DNA of 8,406 nt, from contig JAJPEB010000050.1 of NCBI GenBank assembly GCA_023252315.1, forward strand, positions 1-8,406, read 5' to 3'. Below are positions 1-6,725 of this stretch, one piece after another; positions within the stretch are counted from its first letter, which is position 1; the number at the start of each line of letters is the position of its first letter. A program made the position numbers and the translations under genes. Below the pieces are notes generated by a model. That model was not told the DNA's origin. It worked only from the letters and a program-made list of their open reading frames with translations, and did not search any database. Origin of the DNA: Candidatus Woesearchaeota archaeon. Its GTDB lineage: Archaea > Nanobdellota > Nanobdellia > Woesearchaeales > UBA525.

Positions 1-704
1 GCACACAGCTCCTTGTGCGTCTTCTTATGCCTCATGTGCGTGAGGAGCATGCGCTTGGGCGCGAGCCTCCGGAAGACCTCGATGCTCCCGTTCACGCCGA
101 TGTGTCCATGCTTGGGATCCATGCCGTCGCCTTCCGAGATGAGCAGGTCGAGGGAGTGCAGCTTCCCTTCCTCCAAGATCCTGCTGTAATCGGTGAGATA
201 CGCGAAACTGAACGCGCGCGACCGGAACACATAGCCATAGCTGATCATGGGGGTCTTCTGGTAGTCTTTCGCGTGATGCATCTTCACGGTGTCGATGCGT
301 ACGCCCCCTATGGTCTTGGGCGAGAATTCCCTGATGCGGATAGTCGGGTTCCTTGTCTCGAGCCAGTTCCTGCTCGATCCCATACGCCTGAAGAGCTCCT
401 TGAGCGCAGGGGCAGGAGCCTCGAGCGCGAGCCCTGGTTGCCTGCTCAACTGCTCGTACCCATGGATATGGTCGCCGTGCCCGTGGGTGAAGAACGCATA
501 GTCGAGCTTTCTCACGCGCTCGCGCAGCAGCTGCGTGCGAAAGTCCGGGCCGAAGTCGATCGCGATGCTCTTTCTTTCGATCTCCACCAGTATTGCCGAG
601 CGAAGCCGCTTGTCCCGGGGATCTTTGCTCTTGCAAGCGTCGCAGGCGCAGTTCCAGACAGGGACGCCGAGATTGCTTCCTGTGCCGAGGAACGTGATGC
701 GCAT
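1..704 (-). CDS. PhnP-like metallo-beta-lactamase-fold phosphodiesterase (C-terminus off left edge)
   Basis: Probable zinc-dependent hydrolase of the PhnP branch of the metallo-beta-lactamase fold, whose known members cleave cyclic or linear phosphodiesters in the cytoplasm. The 234 visible residues begin MRITFLGTGSNLGVP. The metal motif THGHGDH gives H74, H76, D78 and H79; further likely ligands are H143 or H144 in MHHAK, D172 in YLTD and H223 in LLTH. Three cysteines (C19, C21, C24, in WNCACDAC) together with H226 match the extra structural zinc site of E. coli PhnP (Cys21, Cys23, Cys26, His225) almost position for position. PhnP is about 252 residues, so only about 20 residues should be missing beyond the window. 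The start was chosen because a TATA-like box lies 27 bases upstream (leaderless) and because the family's FLGTG motif sits at residues 5-9. There is no phosphonate (phn) context here, so the substrate is open; tRNase-type or cyclic-nucleotide activity is an alternative. Confidence 0.9.
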   Translation of the reverse strand, partial: MRITFLGTGSNLGVPVWNCACDACKSKDPRDKRLRSAILVEIERKSIAIDFGPDFRTQLLRERVRKLDYAFFTHGHGDHIHGYEQLSRQPGLALEAPAPALKELFRRMGSSRNWLETRNPTIRIREFSPKTIGGVRIDTVKMHHAKDYQKTPMISYGYVFRSRAFSFAYLTDYSRILEEGKLHSLDLLISEGDGMDPKHGHIGVNGSIEVFRRLAPKRMLLTHMRHKKTHKELC

Positions 705-726
705 CCCGAGGCATCGATGCGGAGAG

Positions 727-734
727 TTAAAAAA
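727..734 (-). promoter_or_regulatory. TATA box of the PhnP-like gene
   Basis: On the minus strand this reads TTTTTTAA, preceded by purine-rich GGGGAGAAGGA that could serve as a BRE. Its centre is about 27 bases from the ATG at 704, so transcription should begin at or next to the start codon. It is an AT island in otherwise GC-rich sequence. Confidence 0.65.
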
Positions 735-763
735 TCCTTCTCCCCCGCCAAAGCGCAGAAACC

Positions 764-771
764 CTTAAAAA
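764..771 (+). promoter_or_regulatory. TATA box of the CNNM/CorC gene
   Basis: CTTAAAAA is centred about 27 bases before the ATG at 794, which predicts a leaderless transcript. It lies about 37 bases from the opposing TATA box at 727-734, making 705-793 a compact divergent promoter region. Confidence 0.65.
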
Positions 772-793
772 CGCCCCCGAGGCTAGCCCCTCC

Positions 794-2089
794 ATGGCAG
801 TGAGCGGCACCGAGATCCTCGTCCTCGCGCTGCTCATCATGCTCAGCGCGTTCTTCTCCGCGTCCGAGGTCGCGCTCATCAGCCTGACCGAGACGAAGGT
901 GCGCCAGATGGTCGCGAAGCGCCGCTTCGGCGCGCGCTACATCCAGCAGCTCAAGGAGAGCCCGCAGCGCATGCTCTCGGCGATCCTCATCGGCAACACC
1001 GTCGTGAGCATCGCGGCCGCGTCCCTCATGACCGCGATCATGATCGGCGTCTTCGGCGAGTACGCGGTCGGCATCGCGACGGGAGTCATGACGCTGCTCC
1101 TGCTCATCTTCGGCGAGATCACGCCCAAGGCGATCGCCGCTCGCCACAGCGAGAAGGTCGCGCAGGCGGTCTCGCCGATCATCTGGTGCATGCTCGTGCT
1201 GCTCAGGCCCGTGCTCGTCGTGCTCGACTGGTTCCTCAACCTCTTCCTCGGCATGCTCGGCCTCGAGGCGAAGAAGAGCGTCGTGAGCCAGGACGAGGTG
1301 CGCAGCCTCGTCGCGATGGCGCACGAGGGGGGCTCGATCAAGGAGCTCGAGAAGACGCTCGTCAACAACGTCTTCGACCTCGACCACACGCAGGCGGGCG
1401 AGATCATCACGCCCAAGACGGACATCGCGATGATCCCGGTGAACGCGACCGTCGGCACCGCGCTGCGCATCATCGCGAAGCGCAAGCACTCGCGCGTGCC
1501 CGTCTACGAGGGAGAGAAGGACAACATCGTGGGCGTGCTGCACCTGCGCGACCTGCTCGCGCACGACCGGAACATGTCGGTGCGCAAGGTGATGAAGCAG
1601 CCGTACTTCGTGCCCGAGACGAAGCCCGTGAGCGACCTGCTGCGCGTCTTCCAGCGCCGCAAGGAGCATCTCGCGATCGTGGTCGACGAGCACGGCAACG
1701 TGGTCGGGCTCGTGACGCTCGAGGACGTGCTCGAGGAGATCGTGGGCGAGATCGTGGACGAGTCCGAGACGGGGGAGCCGAACATCGTCCCCGTCGGCAA
1801 GATGGAGTGGCTCGTGCGCGGCAAGACCGAGATCGGGGAGGCGAACGAGCGCATCAACATGCGCATGCCCGAGGGCGAGTACGACACGCTCAGCGGCTTC
1901 ATCCTCCACAGGCTCGGCCACATCCCGAAGGCGGGCGAGCACGTCGCGCACGAGCAGTTCACGCTCATCGTGCAGGAGATCAAGGGACATCGCATCGCGC
2001 GCGTGCTCGTGCGCAGGCACGCGCCCCCCGCGCAGTCGCCGGCGCAGCACCCGCAGCACGACGCGCACGCGAAGAAGCGCAAGAAATAG
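794..2089 (+). CDS. CNNM/CorC (HlyC-type) membrane protein, probable Mg2+ transporter
   Basis: Full-length 431-residue member of the CNNM/CorC family, membrane proteins linked to Mg2+ (or Co2+) efflux. Residues 1 to about 160 form the DUF21/CNNM transmembrane domain: hydrophobic segments at roughly 6-26, 62-82, 91-106 and 126-155, with the conserved FSASEVAL stretch (21-28), GN at 67-68 and GEITPK (107-112). Residues about 204-320 hold a CBS pair, with HSRVPVYEG (232-240) in the first and DEHGNVVGLVTLEDVLEEIVGEIVDE in the second; in relatives the CBS pair binds ATP-Mg. Residues about 333-408 are the small CorC/HlyC C-terminal domain (EYDTLSGFILHRLGHIP). The tail (409-431) is a His/Pro/Lys-rich extension ending KKRKK. 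The start has a TATA box 27 bases upstream. Old annotations as 'hemolysin' are misleading. Family assignment is firm; ion specificity is inferred. Confidence 0.95.
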   Translation: MAVSGTEILVLALLIMLSAFFSASEVALISLTETKVRQMVAKRRFGARYIQQLKESPQRMLSAILIGNTVVSIAAASLMTAIMIGVFGEYAVGIATGVMTLLLLIFGEITPKAIAARHSEKVAQAVSPIIWCMLVLLRPVLVVLDWFLNLFLGMLGLEAKKSVVSQDEVRSLVAMAHEGGSIKELEKTLVNNVFDLDHTQAGEIITPKTDIAMIPVNATVGTALRIIAKRKHSRVPVYEGEKDNIVGVLHLRDLLAHDRNMSVRKVMKQPYFVPETKPVSDLLRVFQRRKEHLAIVVDEHGNVVGLVTLEDVLEEIVGEIVDESETGEPNIVPVGKMEWLVRGKTEIGEANERINMRMPEGEYDTLSGFILHRLGHIPKAGEHVAHEQFTLIVQEIKGHRIARVLVRRHAPPAQSPAQHPQHDAHAKKRKK

Positions 2090-2109
2090 CGCTGCGCGCG
2101 TTCCGAAGG

Positions 2110-2117
2110 TATTTTGA
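2110..2117 (+). promoter_or_regulatory. TATA-like box of the aldo/keto reductase gene
   Basis: TATTTTGA is centred about 27 bases before the ATG at 2141, inside the 51-base gap after the CNNM gene. It implies an independent leaderless promoter rather than simple read-through. Confidence 0.55.
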
Positions 2118-2140
2118 ATGACTTGCGCTTCTCTCCTCTC

Positions 2141-2974
2141 ATGCCGAGCGCGCCTCTCTCCTCGATCCCGACGATCACGCTCAAGAGCGGCGCCGCCATG
2201 CCCCAGCTCGGCCTCGGGACATGGCGCCTGCAGGGCAGGGAGTGCACGCAGGCCGTGAAGGCGGCGCTCGCGCTCGGCTACACGCACATCGACACCGCGG
2301 AGATGTACGGCAACGAGAAGGAGATCGGGGCCGCGATCGAGGGCACGCCGCGCGAGCGGCTCTTCATCACGTCGAAGGTCTGGCTCGCGAACCTCGCCCA
2401 CGACGACGTGATCTCTGCGTGCGACGGCACGCTCGGCCGCCTCGGCACGCCGTATGTCGACCTCTACCTCGTGCACTGGCCGAGCAGGGAGATCCCGGTC
2501 GCCGACACGCTGCGCGCGCTCGACAAGCTCGTGCGCCTCGGCAAGGCGAGGTCTATCGGCGTGAGCAATTTCACCGAGCGCCTGCTTGAGGACGCGGTGG
2601 CGGCCGCAGGAGACGGGTCGCCCATCTGCGTCAACCAGGTCGAGTTCCACCCTTGGCTCTACCAGCGCGAGCTGCTCGCGAGCTGCGGGAGGCTCGGCGT
2701 CGCGCTCACCGCGTACGCGCCGATCGCGCGGGGCACGCAGCTCGACGACGCGCGCCTGCAGCGCATCGCGAGGGCGCACGGCAAGACCGCGGCGCAGGTG
2801 TGCCTGCGCTGGGCGGTCGAGAAGGGCATGGCGGTCATCCCGAAGGCTGGGTCGCGCGCGCATCTCGAGGAGAACATGGCGATCTTCGATTTCTCGCTCA
2901 CGCCCGCGGAGACGGCGCAGCTCGACGCGATGCCGCAGCAGCGCCTCGTGCGCCCCGAGTTCGCGCAGTTCTGA
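2141..2974 (+). CDS. Aldo/keto reductase (2,5-diketo-gluconate reductase-like)
   Basis: Cytosolic NAD(P)H-dependent oxidoreductase of the (beta/alpha)8 aldo/keto reductase superfamily, reducing aldehydes or ketones to alcohols. The 277 residues are the usual length for the bacterial/archaeal DkgA/AKR5-like group. The catalytic tetrad is complete: D51 and Y56 in HIDTAEMYGNE, K79 in FITSKVW, H112 in YLVHWP. Other family signatures are LGLGTWRLQ near the N-terminus, IGVSNFTERLLE, VNQVEFHPWLYQ and LTAYAPIARG, plus the cofactor-phosphate loop IPKAGSRAHLEEN near the C-terminus. In that loop the usual KS is KA, while the R and EN are kept. I prefer ATG 2141 because of the TATA box 27 bases upstream; an in-frame TTG at 2114 would add nine residues but would overlap that box. 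The physiological substrate cannot be read from sequence or neighbours. Confidence 0.95.
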   Translation: MPSAPLSSIPTITLKSGAAMPQLGLGTWRLQGRECTQAVKAALALGYTHIDTAEMYGNEKEIGAAIEGTPRERLFITSKVWLANLAHDDVISACDGTLGRLGTPYVDLYLVHWPSREIPVADTLRALDKLVRLGKARSIGVSNFTERLLEDAVAAAGDGSPICVNQVEFHPWLYQRELLASCGRLGVALTAYAPIARGTQLDDARLQRIARAHGKTAAQVCLRWAVEKGMAVIPKAGSRAHLEENMAIFDFSLTPAETAQLDAMPQQRLVRPEFAQF

Positions 2975-3049
2975 GCCCGGGCAGCATGGTGCCAACATAT
3001 GACTTCTTTCAGGGGAGGCATCGCGAGCAAGCTCTATGCCGGATGGTTC

Positions 3050-3058
3050 CTTATAGTT
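3050..3058 (+). promoter_or_regulatory. Possible TATA box of the secreted-protein gene
   Basis: CTTATAGTT is the best TATA-like element in the 234-base gap 2975-3208. A start of transcription near 3078-3080 would give a leader of about 130 bases, unlike the leaderless genes around it. ACATATGA near 2995 and CTTATG near 3115 are weaker alternatives. The rest of the gap holds no convincing gene or RNA; a weak hairpin (AAGCC/GGCTT, 3121-3134) lies within the proposed leader. Confidence 0.4.
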
Positions 3059-3196
3059 ATCCCGCTTCCCGTCCTTTCTCAGGACACGCAGAGAGGAGAG
3101 GCCGGCCAACCGACTTATGCAAGCCACAGGGCTTCCACGCCTGCCTCCTCCGCTGCATCACCCTGAGGAAAGTTGTGACACCGACAGCGCATGACC

Positions 3197-3203
3197 GGAG
3201 GGA
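3197..3203 (+). promoter_or_regulatory. Shine-Dalgarno site of the secreted-protein gene
   Basis: GGAGGGA ends 5 bases before ATG 3209 and matches the anti-Shine-Dalgarno CCUCC at the 16S rRNA 3' end. It decides the start at 3209 over the in-frame ATG at 3191, which would place the site inside the coding region. Confidence 0.7.
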
Positions 3204-3208
3204 GCATC

Positions 3209-5278
3209 ATGGGACGCTACTATACGAATCCAAAGGCAATCCAGGGAGAGCGCAGCCGAGGAGGGGCGATCGCGTTCGCGGGGATCGCGGGCCTCGTGCT
3301 CCTCCTCTCCGCATGGCAGGCGTTCGCGGCCGATGACAACAACACGAACGCGACGGCGAACGATACGACGATCAACATCACGAACATGACGAATACGATC
3401 ACGACGATCACGAGCGCGACGAACGGTACCGCGACGGCGGGCGGCCTCACCATCATAACGCATGTCTGCGACAACGGCACCGCATCCGGGGACCAGGCCC
3501 AGATGGCGAGGGATTGCCCCGTGGTCGCGCTGCCCGGCGATGGCGGCCCGTGGGGAGAGCAGCATGAGTTCGACTACGCGGTGATCGACCCCGCGACGTA
3601 CGCATTCGACACGATCGCGCAGGCGACGCTCGTGAAGACGGACGTGTGCTCCACGACGGACGGGACGAACGGTACCGGCTGCGCGAGCGAGAAGGGCTAC
3701 GCGTACAAGGGCAAGGGTTCGAGCAGCATGGTCGTGCTCGAGACGAAGCCGCTGCTCGGCACGATGACGACGAGCGTCATGGTCACGGGCGCCGCGGCGA
3801 TGACGTCGTCGCTCTCGACCGAGGACGGCGACAGGTTCTTCCTGAACAGGACGGGCACGGGCGACGTGACCCTGCATGTCTTCAATACGGTCCAGCCTGT
3901 CGAGGCGGCTGACGTGACCGTCGCGCCGTGGTTCCCCCAGGGGGCGGACTACGTATTCGCGTGCGACGCCACGGGATTCGACGCGACGAGGTTCGGATGG
4001 GACTTCGGCGACAACCAGACGCAGATGGGGACCCGCAACATGCGCGTCTTCCACAGGTACACGGCTGACGGCACGTACACGGTGACGTGCATGGCCGACA
4101 ACGGCCGCAGGGTCGCGCAGGGCAGCCTCAGCGTGACCGTGACGGGCGCGGGCAACGGCAGCACCGGCGGCAGCGGGAACGGCAACGGCACAGGCACGGG
4201 TAACGCCACCTACCAGGTCACCATCGAGAACCTGATGCCGGGCCAGCCGCTCTCGCCGTTCGCGGCGGTGACGCACGCGACGGGCATGCACCTGTTCCGC
4301 GTGGGCGAGCCCGCGACGCCCCAGCTCGAGACGCTGGCTGAGACGGGCGCGAACGCGATGCTGCTCTCGTCGGTCGCAGGATCGGCGACGAGCGTGAAGG
4401 ACGTCGCGATCCCGCTGCGCGGCACGAACACGAATGAGAGCAACGTCACGTTCACGGTGACGGCGAACGACGGCGACGTGCTCTCGCTCGCGGCCATGCT
4501 CGGCTGCACGAACGACGGCTTCACGGGCCTCGACGCGGCTTCGCTGCCGCAGTCGGGCACGGCGAGCTACGACCTCGTGGCGTACGACGCAGGCACGGAG
4601 AACAACACGGAGCTGAGCCAGGACATCCCCGACGGATGCAACGTGCTCGGTCCTGTCGCGTTCCCCGACGACGGGAACAACCATGACGGGATCGGCACGA
4701 ACGGCACCATCGCGCCGCACGCGGGGCTGGCGCTTGTCGGCAACCTGACGAGCGCGCACGCGTGGACCGACCCTGTGGCCCGCGTGACGATCACGCGCAT
4801 GGACGTCGCGATGAACGGCACGGCAGGCAATGAGACGGCAGGCAACGCGACGACGAACGGTACGGGCACGAACGCGACGGCGAACATGACGACGACGCTC
4901 GCGGCGACGCTCGACGGCGCGGACGAGGTGCCCCCGACGGGCTCCCCCGCGGCGGGTAGCGTGACCGCGACGGTCGACGGCGACACGTTGAGCGTGATCG
5001 GCTCGTTCTCGGGCCTCGAGGGCAACCTCACGTCGATGGAGGGCAGCTCCGCGCACATCCACTCGGGCGCGCCCGGCGTCAGCGGCCCTGTCGTCTTCCC
5101 GCTTGACGTCATCGCGGGCGGCGACTCGCGCAGCGGCATCGTGACGCTGACGACGACGCTCGACGACGCGCAGAAGGCGGCGATCGAGAGCGGCGGCTAC
5201 TACGTGAACGTGCACAGCGAGGCGTTCCCCGAGGGCGAGATCCGCGGGCAGCTCCTGGTGCAGAACAGCACGACGTAG
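3209..5278 (+). CDS. Secreted PKD - Spondin_N - CHRD domain protein, heavily sequon-rich
   Basis: Large exported protein of 689 residues, probably part of the cell surface or extracellular matrix. A Sec-type signal peptide spans 1-40 (basic GERSRGG, hydrophobic core about 20-34, likely cleavage AFA|AD). Residues 41-75 are an Asn/Thr-rich stretch; about 76-234 is unrecognised, with paired cysteines. A PKD-type Ig-like domain covers about 235-312 (WDFGD at 264-268, then HRYTADGTYTVTC). A Gly/Asn linker (about 315-333) leads to a Spondin_N domain at about 335-531, shown by ENLMPGQPLSPF, CTNDGFTGLD (433-442), YDAGTE (459-464) and a WTDPVARVTITR end. After another Asn/Thr linker, about 561-686 is a CHRD domain (HIHSGAPG from 616; YYVNVHSEAFPEGEIRGQL from 664). 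About 26 N-X-S/T sequons suggest N-glycosylation. There is no C-terminal membrane anchor. Domain calls come from remembered family motifs; partners and ligand are unknown. Confidence 0.9.
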   Translation: MGRYYTNPKAIQGERSRGGAIAFAGIAGLVLLLSAWQAFAADDNNTNATANDTTINITNMTNTITTITSATNGTATAGGLTIITHVCDNGTASGDQAQMARDCPVVALPGDGGPWGEQHEFDYAVIDPATYAFDTIAQATLVKTDVCSTTDGTNGTGCASEKGYAYKGKGSSSMVVLETKPLLGTMTTSVMVTGAAAMTSSLSTEDGDRFFLNRTGTGDVTLHVFNTVQPVEAADVTVAPWFPQGADYVFACDATGFDATRFGWDFGDNQTQMGTRNMRVFHRYTADGTYTVTCMADNGRRVAQGSLSVTVTGAGNGSTGGSGNGNGTGTGNATYQVTIENLMPGQPLSPFAAVTHATGMHLFRVGEPATPQLETLAETGANAMLLSSVAGSATSVKDVAIPLRGTNTNESNVTFTVTANDGDVLSLAAMLGCTNDGFTGLDAASLPQSGTASYDLVAYDAGTENNTELSQDIPDGCNVLGPVAFPDDGNNHDGIGTNGTIAPHAGLALVGNLTSAHAWTDPVARVTITRMDVAMNGTAGNETAGNATTNGTGTNATANMTTTLAATLDGADEVPPTGSPAAGSVTATVDGDTLSVIGSFSGLEGNLTSMEGSSAHIHSGAPGVSGPVVFPLDVIAGGDSRSGIVTLTTTLDDAQKAAIESGGYYVNVHSEAFPEGEIRGQLLVQNSTT

Positions 5279-5283
5279 GGCGA

Positions 5284-5315
5284 GGGCCGAAGGCTTCTTT
5301 TTTTTTCTTTTCTCT
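5284..5315 (+). terminator. Hairpin plus U-tract terminator of the secreted-protein gene
   Basis: Five bases after the stop, a short stem (GGGCC, loop GAA, GGCTT with two G-U pairs, 5284-5296) is followed by a run of nine T within a T/C tract to 5315. Archaeal termination depends mainly on such U-tracts. A second perfect hairpin (CCTCG-TTTC-CGAGG, 5316-5329) follows directly. Confidence 0.75.
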
Positions 5316-5372
5316 CCTCGTTTCCGAGGCGCTGGGGAGCTTCTAGGTTGCGCAGGTTCTCTGCTTCACTCC

Positions 5373-5403
5373 CAGCCAGCCCTGATGCGCGAGCAGCCAG
5401 CCC
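5373..5403. repeat. 10-bp direct repeat between the convergent genes
   Basis: CAGCCAGCCC occurs at 5373-5382 and again at 5394-5403, 21 bases start to start, just past the 3' end of the MFS gene. The second copy overlaps a small hairpin (AGCCC-ACA-GGGCT, 5399-5411) that includes the MFS stop codon. No function is evident. Apart from this and the terminator, the gap 5279-5409 is empty, and no U-tract serves the minus strand. Confidence 0.4.
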
Positions 5404-5409
5404 ACAGGG

Positions 5410-6645
5410 CTATGCGACATCCGTCGAGGGGAGCGGCACCGCGGCCTTATCCTTGCGCGGATGGCGCTCCTTGAGGCGCGAGGACACCCACATGAACGCG
5501 AGCATCTGCGCGAAGAGCAGCAGGAAGATGTACTTGGGCGCGAAGAGGGCGGCGACCGCCGCGGCCATGAGCTTGCCGACGGTGCTGAACACGTCGCCGT
5601 GCGTCATGTAGGGGCCGTAGAAGCGCTGCTCGTCGCGCAGGAGCGTGATCTTGAAGAAGTACGACTCCCTCGTCCCCTCGAGGCAGGCGGCGCCGATGCT
5701 CGCGATGAAGAACACCAGCATGACCGTGTAGATGCTGCCGGCGAAGAACGCAGCGAGGCCCGCGAGCGCGAGGAACGCGTACGCGACGAGGAAGAGCGGC
5801 CTGAAGCTCGTGCGGTCCGCGTAGGCGCCGACAGGATACTCGAGCACGATGAGCGGGAGCGCGACTGAGAAGAGGAAGATGCCGATCCAGTAGATGGGGA
5901 TGCCGCTGCGCAGGATGAGGAGCGGGACGTACACGTAGACGATCGCCCAGTAGAGCTTCATGCCGCCGCTCACGAGGTAGACCTTGCGCAGCTCCGGGTG
6001 CGAGAAGAACTCGCGCATGTTGCGCACGCAGCCCATGACCGTGCCGTCGTCGAGCGTGTGGTGGTTGATCGGGCGCACCCTGATCGCGACGAAGAGCGCG
6101 AGCGCGATCGCCATGGCGACGGCCGCCCCGAAGAACACCGGGCTGAATCCGAGCCTCGCGGCCACGAACCCGCCGATGAGCGGGCCCACGACCCACCCGA
6201 TGTTGTTGAGCGCGTAGAGCGCGCCCTCGATCTTGCCGATGTCGCCGCGCCTGCCCGAGTCGCGCACGATGATGCCGAACGTCTCGTACATGAGCACGGA
6301 CGCGAGCGCGAGCACCGTCGCGCCGACGAGGAAGGACGAGGGGCCCGTGACGTTGCCTATGCCGATGTACGCGAAGAGGACGATGAGCGCCGCGAGCGGC
6401 CAGAGCTTCGCCTCCAAGTAGCGCTCGACGAGAGGCGCGCAGAAGAAGTAGAAGACGACGGCGAAGAGCGAGAGGACGCCGGTGACGAGCCCCACGATCG
6501 CGATGCTGTGGAAGAAGGAGTCGAGGTACGCGCTCCAGACGGTGTCGACGCACGCGCCCGCGAGGCCGACGAAGAGGCTCACGATGCCGAGGCGCAGCGA
6601 GGGGGATTGGGTGAGCGTGCCCTGCCTCTTCGCGCTGTTGATCAC
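5410..6645 (-). CDS. Major facilitator superfamily (MFS) transporter
   Basis: Cytoplasmic-membrane secondary transporter of 411 residues, the usual length for a 12-helix MFS protein. Hydrophobic helices lie at roughly 18-37, 47-69, 81-97, 104-125, 141-164, 168-190, 229-246, 250-270, 283-301, 305-321, 354-369 and 371-387. Helix 5 carries ALNNIGWVVGPLIGG, a typical MFS helix-5 pattern. The loop between helices 8 and 9 has a motif-A-like GAYADRTSFRPLF (273-285). The central loop (191-222) is polar and the C-terminal tail is basic (KERHPRKDK). I chose the GTG at 6645 (MINSAKRQG...) because a TATA box lies 28 bases upstream; the ATG 78 bases further upstream would sit before that promoter and add a non-hydrophobic Arg/Ser-rich extension. 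The substrate cannot be predicted: no efflux or sugar-porter subfamily signature is recognisable and the neighbours do not help. Confidence 0.9.
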   Translation of the reverse strand: MINSAKRQGTLTQSPSLRLGIVSLFVGLAGACVDTVWSAYLDSFFHSIAIVGLVTGVLSLFAVVFYFFCAPLVERYLEAKLWPLAALIVLFAYIGIGNVTGPSSFLVGATVLALASVLMYETFGIIVRDSGRRGDIGKIEGALYALNNIGWVVGPLIGGFVAARLGFSPVFFGAAVAMAIALALFVAIRVRPINHHTLDDGTVMGCVRNMREFFSHPELRKVYLVSGGMKLYWAIVYVYVPLLILRSGIPIYWIGIFLFSVALPLIVLEYPVGAYADRTSFRPLFLVAYAFLALAGLAAFFAGSIYTVMLVFFIASIGAACLEGTRESYFFKITLLRDEQRFYGPYMTHGDVFSTVGKLMAAAVAALFAPKYIFLLLFAQMLAFMWVSSRLKERHPRKDKAAVPLPSTDVA

Positions 6646-6667
6646 CCCCCACGCTCGCGCGGCAGTG

Positions 6668-6677
6668 ATAGATAAAG
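6668..6677 (-). promoter_or_regulatory. TATA box of the MFS gene
   Basis: On the minus strand this reads CTTTATCTAT, centred about 28 bases from the GTG at 6645. It is the reason for preferring that start codon. Confidence 0.65.
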
Positions 6678-6685
6678 TTTCGGAT

Positions 6686-6700
6686 GGCGAGAATCTCGCC
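6686..6700. promoter_or_regulatory. Perfect palindrome upstream of the MFS promoter (candidate operator)
   Basis: GGCGAGA-A-TCTCGCC has 7-base arms around one central base. It ends 8 bases upstream of the MFS TATA box, where archaeal regulators or activators often bind. It also lies 25 bases after the stop of the 217-residue gene, so as RNA it could be a 3' hairpin for that gene, but no U-tract follows it. Confidence 0.45.
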
Positions 6701-6725
6701 CGCCGAGGGCTCCGCGACGGCAAGC

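Noticed and set aside
2114..2140. TTG 2114 as start of the aldo/keto reductase
   Set aside because: It overlaps the TATA-like box, uses a rare start codon, and the family does not need the added residues.
512..3127. An 871-codon open frame on the minus strand, antisense to the CNNM and aldo/keto reductase genes
   Set aside because: Its product is mostly Arg, Ala, Leu, His and Asp from reverse-complemented GC-rich codons. Both genes on the plus strand are unmistakable by family motifs.
2986..3336. Plus-strand open frame covering the leader of the secreted-protein gene
   Set aside because: No ribosome site or promoter at the right distance, no protein-like composition, and it overlaps the real signal-peptide coding region in another frame.
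3158..5215. A 685-codon open frame antisense to the secreted-protein gene
   Set aside because: Same artefact: Arg/Val/Ala-rich low-complexity product opposite a gene with a signal peptide and three recognisable domains.
5335..5411. Possible small RNA or tRNA in the gap before the MFS stop
   Set aside because: No cloverleaf, T-arm GTTC/GAAC pairing or C/D box pattern could be built; only short repeats are present.
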